A DNA stretch of 16,821 bases. Origin: Triparma columacea. Taxonomy: Eukaryota > Sar > Bolidophyceae > Parmales > Triparmaceae. The stretch spans positions 12,174-28,994 of the forward strand of contig BRYA01000086.1 in NCBI GenBank assembly GCA_030267965.1, in the 5' to 3' direction. Positions 1 through 8,701 of the stretch are shown here, piece by piece; position 1 is the first letter of the stretch; every line of letters begins with the position of its first letter. The notes under the pieces are model-generated. The model did no database searches, was not told the origin of the DNA, and worked only from the letters and a program-made list of their open reading frames with translations. A program made the translations under genes and the position numbers.

Positions 1-17
1 GCGTCAATCCGTCTCAC

Positions 18-881
18 CTCCATCCTCTTGTTGAACCTGGCCATCGCCTTCGCAATTGTTACATTCGTAGACATCCTCATGTCCAGGGGCATCATCGATA
101 CCTGAGAGACCTGCGAAGCCAGAGAGTACTCCCCCACCGACGGGCTCATGGAGCTCCCCCCGACCGAGTCCTCACCCATTGAGTCCTCCCCCATGGAGTG
201 GTCACCAAGCGAAGTTTCGTCGAGGCTCGGGTCGTCGTCGATGCCAAAACCGCTGTCTCTTTTGTTCACCTCGTACAACATGGAGTCGACAGCGATCTGC
301 GCGAAGGACTCCTGGTGACCCGTGGCAATTTTTACAACGTCCTGCAGCTTTTTCTTCTTCTTCTTATTTTTATTCCCCCCCGACTTCGCCTCGATGTAAT
401 ATCTCCTCTCCTTTTCCCTGAGGATTTTCATTTTCTGCGACTGCTTCCTGAAGCCTGCCTTCTTCGCCCTCTCTCTTACTTCTGTGAGCTCATGCCTCTG
501 TTTAAGGACTTCTAATTTATGCGAAAGTGACATTGCATCGTACGAGAAGTCCTCGCCGTCCTCGGGTTGCTGGGGGGGAGGGTTCACCCCCCCGATCGAG
601 GGAAGCTTGTAATTGTCCTCAATATCCATAATGTGTTGGCCCGATGGCAACCTCCGGAAGCTCACATTACCATCCTCATCATCAGACGCGAGGGAACCCG
701 CAAAACTACTCCTTTTCATGATCTGGCGCTTATTATAGTTCTTGCGCGAGAACTGCACCGCATCAACTGCACCTATGATCCTCTCCTTGGTTGAGAGTTT
801 TCGGCTCAACTTGTCATGGCTTTGGTTTGTGCGGACGAAATGTTGGGTGTGCGGAGTGGAGGCTGATTTGGAGAGCGGCAT
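18..881 (-). CDS. Uncharacterised charged protein, first exon only (5' partial gene model, continues beyond window)
   Basis: Not recognised. The minus frame opens at the ATG at 881-879, the first ATG after an in-frame TAA in the C-rich leader, and stays open for 288 codons. It meets a donor-like GAG|GTGAGA at 18/17 in phase 0, the form used throughout the window, so I end the exon at 18; the frame is also open to base 1, so the intron is inferred. The product is highly charged: an N-terminal Ser/Thr/Lys-rich part, a basic helix-prone middle (EVLKQRHELTEVRERAKKAG, about residues 131-150), a poly-Lys run, then an acidic Ser/Met/Gly-rich part with a short SMGED repeat. No signal peptide, membrane segment or catalytic motif is visible. 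It is transcribed divergently from the EF-hand gene at 1376. A soluble regulatory or cytoskeletal protein is possible, but nothing shows this directly. Confidence 0.75.
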
Positions 882-1375
882 AGGGAGGAGAGTTGGAGGG
901 GGGGGGATGGAGGGGGGGGGGGGCTTGCGGGAGGAGTATGAAGGGGAATTGAAGGTTTAACGAATACTGAATTCATTTTCACAAGTCTGATCACCGAGTC
1001 GAGTTGTGCTTTTATTGATTTCAAATGAAGCCACCCGTAGTTTTTGGAAGCGACAGACTTGTCAATGTTGTTGGTCTTCTCTCCCGTTAATTCTACGTGA
1101 ACTCTCACCCTGAAAGGTGACGCGAAGTTTGCTTAGTTTTTTCCTGGGCGTAAATCTGAGGTTGTTTTTACGGCGGAAGGGGGGGATTTTTTCCACAATA
1201 CGCAAGGGTTGAGTGCCGCGGCGAGGGGCGCGAAATGAAAAAATGTAAGCGTGACATCTTGATGGGTTGAAATTGTCCACCAATAAATTTCCTTTGCCCA
1301 GTCCTGCTTCAGTTGGTACAGTTACACGTTGCATCTCTAGCCTCCGAAAAAGGCCCCCTTCACAGAATCCCCCCC
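882..1375. promoter_or_regulatory. Divergent intergenic region between the 881(-) and 1376(+) starts
   Basis: These 494 bases separate two outward-facing genes, so they should hold both promoters. On the minus strand the leader of the left gene is a pyrimidine tract with C12 and C9 runs (G runs at 912-923 and 898-906 on the plus strand) just before its ATG. A CCAAT pentamer lies near 1278. Open frames here lack family sequence and run through low-complexity DNA. No TATA box or initiator can be assigned with confidence. Confidence 0.4.
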
Positions 1376-4014
1376 ATGTCCGCGTCGCAGCACCTGTCCC
1401 CCATGAAGGGTACCTACCAGATCCCTCTAACCAACCGCCGTGGCTCAGACTTGGGTGGCATTGCCCCCCCAGTAATCGGTCGAAGGGTTGGCCCCCCCCC
1501 AAAGAAACTATCCATAAACAGGAGAAAATCGTTCTCCCCCCCACCACCATCCGGATCGGTAACGAAGCAGCCTGTGAGCCCGGTGAAGGGACTTAACAGG
1601 GGAGGTAAGGGAGGGGAGGAAGGGACCAAGAGGTACGAGACTGCTACCACATCTAGGAGGAACAGCTTAACAGCTAATCAGGAGGGTGAGGGTTTCACGG
1701 TTGGGCTTAGGGGGGGGCAGAGGGGGGGAGAACCTAAGGGTAAGAGGGTCGGGTGGGGGGGGGGGAGGGTGGGGAAGGCAAGGGGAGGAGGAGGGGAAGG
1801 GGGGGGGGAGGAAGGGGGGGGGAGGAGCAAGGTGGAGAAGGGTGTCGTCATCAAAAAGAACACGAATAGGGCGCAGAAGACGAGGGAGGGGGGGAGGAGA
1901 CAACCTCCGAAGGCGCCCGTTTCTGAGGGGTTGGGAGAGTCGATGACAACGACTACGATTACTGCTACGGATGCGCCTCCTCCTCCTGCTCCACAGGGGG
2001 GGGTGAGGGGAGGAGGGGAGACCCTTTTGGAGGCCGCCGTCGGCAGGATGAAGAAGGACGCTTCCGCCCTGGACGTGATAAGGACCCAGGCGTTTGACGC
2101 CGTCGGGGTTGCAGGGGGAGCGAGCATACTGCACGGGCTGCTGGAGGAGACGGTGCAAATGTTCAGGGACAGCGCGAGGGCCACACTGGATGGGATCAAC
2201 GAAGTCGTAGGAGGGAGGGAGAGGGAGGAGGAGAGGATTAGGATGAGGGTTAGAGAGATGGAGAAGGAAATTGAGGAATGGGAGGAGACGGCTGAAAGGT
2301 TAGGTGGACAAGTGGAGGAGGGGGAAGATAGGATAAAGGAATTGGAGGGATTAGTTGATAGACAACACGGCGTTATAAGTGGTCTTGAGAAGGAAGTTGA
2401 TGATCGTAGTCAAGGCGCTAATGAATATGTACGGAGCTTAGAACATCAAGTTAAACAACTACAGGATGAAATGAGGGCACTCATGGGTAGACAGGTACAG
2501 CAGAGCGATGGGTTCAAGCAAATTATGGTCAAGGAACAGGAGACCATTGACGTTGCTTTAGGAGAGATTGAAAAGCTTGGAATGGGGGTTGGTGTTGTAG
2601 GAGGTGGTGCTGTAGGAGGTGGCGCAGGCATGCGAGGCGGTGCAGGCATCAACACAAATAGTGATCAACAAGGAATCAATTTGAAACCCTTCAGCGGAGG
2701 AGGAGGAGGAGGAGGAGGAGGAGGAGAAGCTTCTACAACTACTGCAACCACAACAGGAAGCCGGAGATCATCGCCTAAAAGAACAGCACCTTCATCACCA
2801 ACATCATCAACACCAACGTCAGCAAACGCGATATCAGGCCCGAACATTAAGGGAGTAAATGACCCCGATCTGCCCTCAAAGAAATTAATAATCCGCCTTA
2901 ACAAGTACATGAAGGACAAGGACATAAACATCGAGGAGCAGTGGAAGAGGATGGACGCAAACAAAGACGGCTTCCTCAGCTTCGACGAGCTGTTCGATAG
3001 CTTGAAGACCATGGGACTGAATATAAGGTGAGAGGAGGGAAGGGGGGGATGATATTGAAGGAAGGGAGCCACGACGAGGAACACAGAGAAAATGATAAAC
3101 CGAGGAGTAGTAGTAGTAGCTAACCCAAACGTCGGTTTTCGCTTCTCCCTTCTTCGCTCTCCCCTTCTTCGCACCTCCATCCATCCTTCGCACCTCCATC
3201 CTTCGCCCTCTTCTCCTTCTTCAGCTTCGGTGACATTCTCGTACTCCACAAGTTCCTAGCCGGAGATAAGGAGCTCGTCAGCCTGCACGACTTCTTCGAG
3301 CATGTCCGTAACCCCCCCACCATCCAAAACAGGAAGGTCGACATGAAGGCCCACAAGAAAGCCGGAGCGATCTCGTACCTCGACCCGCACAAGGGGGTCG
3401 AGTACTCCGCCGCCCGTTACGAGTACAACGGGATGGCCCCGTCGGTGCCCAAGCAAGAGTTCACGAACAGGGAGGCACACAAGAAACTAGGGGGGGACCT
3501 TGGGACAAACAGGAACAGGAGGAGGAGCCTCGAGGCGAGGGAAGGGGGATGGAACTCCCAGATTTTCCTGAAGGACCCTTCGAAGGGTGGGGACACTTTC
3601 GGGAACGTTTTCGAGGCCCAGAACGACCACGTTCGTGGTGATCACAGGTACAGGTCCAGGAGCATGGTCTACCAGGCAGGGATCTCCGGGTTGGGGGGTC
3701 CCTCCTCTTCCCCCTCCCTCCCCCCTCCCCCCGCCCCCGCGGCTGAAGTGTTCAAGAAGATCGCGAGCTACATTAAGTACCACAGCATAATGATGACCGA
3801 CATCGTCCACCTCATGGACGTGCACGGAGACGGAAAGCTCCTACCGCACGAGCTTAAGAAGCAGATACTGACGAAGATCGGGGTGCAAATCAGCGTGGCG
3901 GAGGCGAACTTCATAGGGAAGTACCTGAGCGGTCTGGGGGGAGGGGATCAGGTGGACCTTAACTGGTTTGAGGACGCGGTTCATATGCACAAACCACCAA
4001 AGGGCAAGTTTTAG
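1376..4014 (+). CDS. Coiled-coil protein with C-terminal EF-hands (2 exons, 813 aa)
   Basis: Exons 1376-3027 and 3225-4014; the 197-nt intron (AAG|GTGAGA ... TTCAG) has a GCTAACCC branch-like site, and the join completes a Ser codon (AG+C). Total 2442 nt, 813 residues plus stop. Residues 1-70 are Pro/Ser/Arg-rich; about 105-185 are Gly/Arg/Lys-rich; about 275-375 form a long Glu/Arg coiled coil; a Gly- and Ser/Thr-rich linker follows. The EF-hand loop DANKDGFLSFDE (about 527-538) matches the calcium consensus; the segment across the splice junction looks like its degenerate partner. A second loop, DVHGDGKLLPHE (about 749-760), has His at position 3 and is followed by another degenerate half, suggesting two EF-hand pairs. 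Likely a calcium-responsive scaffold or cytoskeletal/flagellar protein; that role is inferred. The first ATG is used; the next in-frame ATG is at 1403. A 69-nt in-frame intron at 1605-1673 cannot be excluded. Confidence 0.82.
2696..2725 (+). repeat. (GGA)10 microsatellite coding for poly-Gly
   Basis: Ten perfect GGA units in the linker of the EF-hand protein give ten consecutive glycines. Just upstream, 2600-2650 is an imperfect GGAGGTGG/GGCGCAGGC repeat that also codes Gly-rich sequence. Length variation between strains would be expected. Confidence 0.9.
3167..3199 (+). repeat. Tandem 14-bp repeat inside the EF-hand gene intron
   Basis: CTTCGCACCTCCAT occurs at 3167-3180 and 3186-3199, separated by five bases, within the pyrimidine-rich 3' part of the intron. 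It probably arose by slippage and may serve as an extended polypyrimidine tract. Confidence 0.8.
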
Positions 4015-4227
4015 AGGAAGGGTTAGGGGGAGGGGGGGGGACGAGCGGGAAGACAAAGGGGGGGGGGGGAGAGAGAGAGAGAGGGTAAATATCAACGGGT
4101 GGAAAGAGAATTTTTTTATTCGGTCGAAAAACGGTTTCGCATTTTTGGGGGGGAGGGCTAAGTCGGTTGTAGAGATGACGAGTCTCCTCCCGAAGGACAA
4201 ACAGATGAAACGGAGGGGGGGGGGGAA
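4015..4227. other. Convergent 3' intergenic spacer, purine-rich on plus strand
   Basis: 213 bases lie between the stop of the EF-hand gene and the stop of TOP6A, so this holds both 3' ends. The plus strand is strongly purine-biased with G runs and a short GA microsatellite around 4071-4084. Open frames across it are low complexity and not gene-like. No clear polyadenylation signal was identified. Confidence 0.5.
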
Positions 4228-5996
4228 TCATATCCAATCGCCCTCCCTCAACTTTCTGGGCAAGTAGTCCTCGGAAATGTACTGAAAACCAAAGCTGGAC
4301 AGGGCCTGGATCTCGGCCTTCTTCTTCGTCTTGAGCATCAACTCCATCTGTGAGAGGTGTGAACCGTAGGGTTTCGAGTTAGGTTTTAAGCCGTTTTTTG
4401 AAGCGGCGCCCTTCCCTTTGCTTTATCCCATATCCGTAATTCTCACCTCCTTGACCCACTTCGGGTTCGCCTTTATGAAGTCCTCTTCGATCATGATCTT
4501 CCCCGTCGATATATCTGCGTCCGTCATGTCCAGCCTGCACTGCTCCGGTAGCCCGTAGCGATCAAGGTCGGAAGGGCGGATCCCAAGCCACTTGATGTCA
4601 GGGGTGGTGAGGTGGGCGGAGTCGTAACTGCGACGGAAAGAGCGGTGAACGGTGAATAGTGGCCGATAGGGTGAAGCGAACATTGGCAGGAATAGTGTTG
4701 CGTTAGTTGGTTTTTTGACGGGACGTGCTGGGAGGAATCGGTGTAACTCCCGTTCTCACCTCATGTTCTTGGAACCGCTCATGTACACCGAAAGGATCTT
4801 GAGACCGTAAGGGTCTGAATCGAAGAGCCCGAGAACAGGGATCTTGAGCTCGTACTTCAAGCGACGAAGGAACATGCGGGTGGCGACGTCGGGCTGGCCC
4901 TTCGCAGTGATGATGATGCAAGGGTAGCGGTGGTAAAAGCGGTCCTCGGCCAGACGCATGTAAACGGCGTCCTTCTCGACGAGCAGAATAAACTCGGCGT
5001 CGGACTGGATGTTGTCAATCTTGTCCGTGTAGGGGGGGATGGCTTTGCCGCCGACGCCCATGCGGGTGCAGTCAATAGGGTCGCCGTCCTCCTCAAACTG
5101 CCAAGGCGGGGCGCGTTGGGGGGTAAGGGGGGGCACGGCAGGGGGGTCAGTGAGGAAGGAGAAAGATCCAAAGAGATCCAGAGCTCCGCGCCAAAGGTTT
5201 AGTCTCACCTGAACACGACCCACTACCAGGCCCTTGTCACTTGCGACGACGTTGAGGTTAGAACGGGTGCACCCAATCATGGTGGAAAGGTCGTCGAGGA
5301 CGCCATCTGACTCGGCCTGCTTTACAAAGAGCTTCACGTCAGTGTAGAAGAGGTCACGCTTCGTAATGTGAATCCCCTTGCCTAAGATGTTGTGGATCAG
5401 CTGCATGCAGCGGGCAGTGATGGTGGTCTTGCGGACCTCAGAGACCGACGAAAAGGTGCGAGTTCCCTGGGGAGGTACGATGAGGGTGAGGAGAGAGCAA
5501 AAGGGAGAGCAAAGCAATCCTAATCTCACCTTGTTGCCACCCAGAACAATGCGATCCAGAGACTTGACATAATGCTGGTTCGAGGAAGCACGGGAAGGGA
5601 CCGTGAAAGTGTAGCCTCTACCCTCCATCACGTCCTTAGCGATCCGCTGAGCGATTGATTCGATCTTCTCAGCCACAGCACCAGTATCAAGGTCCTCCAC
5701 CTTGAGCATTGAGCTTTGAGGGTTGGGGTGGGAGGGGGGAAATGTGAAAGGGTGGGGGGGAAAGGGTTAGATTGTGTCTTCGTAAGCAAGGACGTCTCGT
5801 CGTCTCCTACACCTCCCCCCCCTTACCTGGGATCGAAATCGCCGTAATCGTCAGCACTCTCCTCCTTCTTGGCTTCCTTCTCGATTATGGCAGCAGTCTT
5901 CTTCCTCAACTCACGAACCTTCGCAAGAACCTCGGTGGCATCCTCAGCAAGGGTCACCACCTTCTTGGTAGGCTTATTCTTCTTCTTTGGAGGCAT
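4228..5996 (-). CDS. TOP6A: DNA topoisomerase VI subunit A (SPO11-3 type), 6 exons, 416 aa
   Basis: Catalytic subunit of the type IIB topoisomerase that, with TOP6B, cuts and passes duplex DNA; in plants this nuclear enzyme is needed for endoreduplication. Exons on the minus strand: 5996-5827, 5713-5530, 5466-5209, 5097-4760, 4627-4447, 4347-4228. All introns are GT-AG, 63-132 nt, and each join keeps phase (1251 nt in total). The basic N-terminus ([12 protein letters not shown]) could be a nuclear signal. The winged-helix/CAP part carries the nucleophile in KRDLFYTD (Tyr159). The Toprim part has the metal Glu in LLVEKDAVY (Glu245) and [12 protein letters not shown] (Asp297, Asp299). [32 protein letters not shown] and the C-terminal [17 protein letters not shown] are typical of plant TOP6A and not meiotic SPO11. 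Length is close to the plant protein. The start is the ATG at 5996-5994, since the in-frame Met at 5709 would omit the conserved N-terminal exon. No TOP6B is in the window. Confidence 0.95.
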
Positions 5997-6657
5997 ATGG
6001 AAAGGACAGGTATGTGATAAAGAGAAGTGCGGGAGGAGGGGATTGCAGATTTCTTAGTTCAGCGGTAAGAAGTGGAACTATAAATTAGTAAAACGGGAAG
6101 TTATGATTCAGTGTATGCTTTCAAAGGTGTAGAAATACAGAATATACCGCGTTGGGGGAGATATCCTTGAAAGTCTGAAAATGTGCTGCCTGTATCACTG
6201 CCGCCAACAAAGTCATTTTTTGAAACAGCCTCTATTCAATTTATTTATAATATATATAATCAATTATATTTCGAAATATTATCATAGTAAATGACCTATT
6301 TTATAAACTATAAATTAAGAAATTGGTAAATATTTATTTCTTCAAAACTATTTTTTAGTTTTAAAATGTATTTATTATATTTTAATATATCTCATTAATT
6401 TATTGTAATGTTTTCAAATATTGAAGAAACCAAAACAAAAATATATTCCCATCATTCTGATACGTCTAATTAAGATATATATCTCAGTAATTTAATTTCA
6501 GTGAGTACAATATTATCAATTTACATGTAAGGGATTTCAAATCGGAAAAAAATATTTTACTGATTTTTGGCTTGGACGAAAATGTCGTCACAAAATTACA
6601 AAATATGGAAGCTTTATCCAAAAGAATCCCAACATCTAATTCTATCCTTCCTCCCCC
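5997..6657. other. Intergenic region: TOP6A upstream sequence, P4H 3' end and AT-rich island
   Basis: 661 bases contain no supported gene. About 5997-6210 has moderate composition and should carry the TOP6A leader and promoter (TOP6A reads leftward). About 6230-6620 is extremely AT-rich. The right edge holds the 3' flank of the dioxygenase gene, which stops at 6658. Short open frames from 5772-6057 are antisense to TOP6A exon 1 or too short to support. Confidence 0.6.
6241..6540. other. Extreme AT-rich island
   Basis: By hand count, 52 of 300 bases are G or C (about 17%); the first 180 bases have only 22 (about 12%). Flanking genes look well above half G+C. The island is rich in TATATA and AATT steps and A/T runs, with no codon-like structure and no clear terminal repeats. 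Candidates are a scaffold attachment or replication element, a low-GC centromere-like segment, or inserted organelle DNA. Nothing in the sequence alone decides among these. Confidence 0.8.
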
Positions 6658-8156
6658 CTAGTTAATCGGGCTCGCGAGCCTGACGCTCGGTACCCCAGCA
6701 TATGCTCCCTCTCTGACCCAGATCTGGCTGACATATTTAATGTCCACAGCAGGCTCCGCCTGGTGTAGCGCAAGCGGGTCCAGCTGCACCCCAACCTTGT
6801 TGCCCGATGAGTCGTAGAGGTTGTAGCTCGGGAAGAAGACCACGCAGGCTCCCCTCTTGGGCTTGACCGAGACCCCCCTTGATCCCTTTGGGAAGCTCCC
6901 ACCATCCAAGGGGTTGTACGTGCCAGCCTCGATGTCAGCTCTCCAGTTCGCTAGAGGGAAGTTTGTTCTCCCCCCCTCTGACACATCGTTGAGGTAGATC
7001 AGCACCGTTGCAATCCTCTGTCCTCCATTCGCGCAAAAGGCCTTGCCGTTTACGGTAGTGACATCAAACGCGTCAAAGTGAGCGTCGTACTTCTGAGACG
7101 ATAGGTACTGCGCAACCTGCGGCAGCTGGTTGGGGGGAAGGAAAGAGGAGGCGAACAGAGATATTAGAGAGAGAGTGTGAGATGGTGAAACGTTGGACAC
7201 TCGATATCAGTTCCTTGCCGTAAAATTGCCTTACCTCGCACTGTTGCACGGTCTGTCCAGTTATAGCCGCCACCTTGTTCACGATGCTCGGGGTGTCCGC
7301 CCTGTCCAGGTAGATGGTTGTGGAGGTCCTGACGTTACTGACTTGGGGTTTAGCGGCGCTGGCGAGGTTGGAGACGTTGGTAAGGTTGAGGTCGTTGTCG
7401 TCGGAGACAACAGGGGATTGCTGAAAACCACCCGATTGACCTGCGCGGATGAGGGCGTCGCACTGGGGGGGGGGGGGGGAGGGGGGGTTAGGGGACAGTG
7501 TTAGTTATACGTATACGTATGATTCAACGAGAGGAACCCCATCGCAACTGGCACCTCGCATTCAATCGACTCCTCGTCCCCCCCGCCCTCACCTCTTCCG
7601 CCGTAAGGAAGTCATTACAGAAGTAAACCGGTGGCGACCCTTCGTTGACCTCCGTGATGAGGGCGAGGTTGGGGTACCCCACGTTGATCGCCGTGTACTT
7701 AGGGAAGTTGTACGGAGTTTGCACCACGGGGGGGATCGACACGGAGGGTTGGAGGGGTGGGGGTGCTTGGAGGGGTGGGGGTGCTTGGAGGGGGGCTTGG
7801 AGGGGTGGAAAGGGGGGTTGTTGGAGAGGCTGGGGGGGAATTTGAGAGTAATACTGGGGGAATCCCTGCTGTTCATGCGGAGCGGAGACCTGCTGTGCGT
7901 ATTGCGGCGCACCCTGCTTGGTGTAATGCTGACCATACTGACCATACTGCTGCTGAAAGTGGTGCTGGTTGATTTGATGGTTTAATCCGACTTGCTGCCC
8001 GTTCTCCTGCCTGTACGGAGTATATTGCTTATGAGAAAATGCAACTTGCTGCTGCTGCCCGTAGTGTGTATTAGCCTGTTGAGTTCCAAATTGAGATGGG
8101 ATCGGGACATTGGTTGCATGAGCAGAATTCCATCCGTTTGAGGCTTGGTTGTTCAT
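6658..8156 (-). CDS. Prolyl 4-hydroxylase-like 2-oxoglutarate/Fe(II) dioxygenase with Gln/Pro-rich N-terminus (3 exons, 419 aa)
   Basis: Minus-strand exons 8156-7593, 7462-7235 and 7125-6658 join in phase 0; introns are 130 nt (GAG|GTGAGG ... CCCAG, with CTAAC and a C15 tract) and 109 nt (GAG|GTAAGG ... ACCAG). The CDS is 1260 nt. The C-terminal half is a P4H-alpha catalytic domain: TSTTIYLDRAD, then HFD (His280, Asp282), RIATVLIYLNDVSEGGRTNFP, KPKRGACVVFFP, distal His385 in LALHQAEP and the 2-oxoglutarate Lys394 in KYVSQIWVRE. The iron triad and lysine are all present, so activity is expected on prolyl residues of an unknown protein. Residues 1 to about 170 are Gln/Asn/Tyr/Pro-rich with PLQAPP repeats and resemble a prion-like disordered domain. 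No signal peptide is visible, unlike ER collagen-type P4Hs, so a cytosolic or nuclear site is inferred. Head-to-head with eIF2-alpha. Confidence 0.92.
7749..7808 (-). repeat. Tandem repeat coding the PLQAPP array of the P4H-like protein
   Basis: On the plus strand an 18-base unit TTGGAGGGGTGGGGGTGC is present at 7749-7766 and 7767-7784, followed by two 12-base variants at 7785-7796 and 7797-7808. On the minus strand these encode successive PPLQAPPPLQ segments, explaining the Pro/Gln-rich stretch next to the catalytic domain. Confidence 0.88.
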
Positions 8157-8701
8157 ATTTTTGTCGCTTTATACGTAGAGATATATGCCTAAAGTTGATT
8201 TGAGGTACCCTAGGGGGCTTGAATAGACGAAACAACAAGGAATTTGGGACTTCGGATTTGACCATGGACCATGGACCACGGGTTCTTGACATTCTATAAT
8301 TATTATCATTCTAAACTCTCAGTCAAAGTCAACGAAATAAAAATCGACTCGTAGGCTGACACTCACAGTATCTCTCGCTTGTTAAACTCATGCCACGTAG
8401 ACATTCACAAATGGATTTGAGTTGGATTGGGCCTTTAAAAAATGATGGCTTCCCAGACGTCAAAACAAATTATTTTTAGCGGGTTGGTGTCAACAGGTCA
8501 GCATCTCCACGCAACTTCAAAAATATTGACTTCGTACGCGAAACATTTGATTTGGGTTGGATTGGCCCTCTTTTCCTTCCTGACCCAAAATTTGTCGGAT
8601 TCATCTGTGGCCATTGAAAGGCTTTCCCTTCTCAATTGAATTATCTCTCAAGTTCACGAAGAATTAAAACCTCTATAGCTACCACTTACAACTAGGTCAC
8701 C
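8157..8701. promoter_or_regulatory. Divergent promoter region between the P4H-like gene and eIF2-alpha
   Basis: 545 bases lie between two outward-facing start codons, so both promoters should be here. It is more AT-rich than the genes. Close to the eIF2-alpha side is a near-perfect 20-base direct repeat carrying ATTGG, the reverse of CCAAT. Around 8260-8281 GACCATGG is tandemly repeated. The eIF2-alpha ATG is preceded by CACC, a good Kozak context. The open frame at 8442-8639 has no coding character and is rejected. Confidence 0.5.
8414..8568. repeat. Direct repeat pair GATTTGRGTTGGATTGGSCC
   Basis: Copies at 8414-8433 and 8549-8568 match at 18 of 20 positions, with starts 135 bases apart. 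Both contain GGATTGG (inverted CCAAT). They lie about 270 and 135 bases upstream of the eIF2-alpha ATG. This is consistent with a duplicated NF-Y-type or lineage-specific promoter element; the function is inferred. Confidence 0.65.

Noticed and set aside
898..923. G9 and G12 runs as a G-quadruplex or recombination signal
   Set aside because: Long G runs are common throughout the window, including in introns and coding sequence, so no specific role can be assigned here.
1062..1550. 162-codon minus-strand open frame
   Set aside because: It straddles the divergent promoter and lies antisense to the start of the EF-hand gene; the composition is that of reversed low-complexity DNA and no family motif is visible.
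1667..2199. Long Pro/Ser-rich minus-strand frames
   Set aside because: They are antisense to the G-rich exon of the EF-hand gene; Pro/Ser/Leu runs are what the complement of G-rich coding sequence gives.
4018..4045. GGGTTAGGGGG, telomere-like sequence
   Set aside because: Only one unit in a purine-rich spacer, with no tandem array.
7507..7520. Perfect palindrome ATACGTATACGTAT
   Set aside because: It lies within an intron next to the branch site and is a simple alternating repeat; no regulatory claim can be supported.
7193..7985. Plus-strand frames (103 and 178 codons) opposite the P4H-like gene
   Set aside because: The minus strand carries the catalytic residues and consistent splice sites; these frames cross its introns and the G15 run.
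8442..8639. 65-codon plus frame in the divergent promoter
   Set aside because: No similarity to any family, AT-rich, and it contains one of the promoter repeats; more likely chance.
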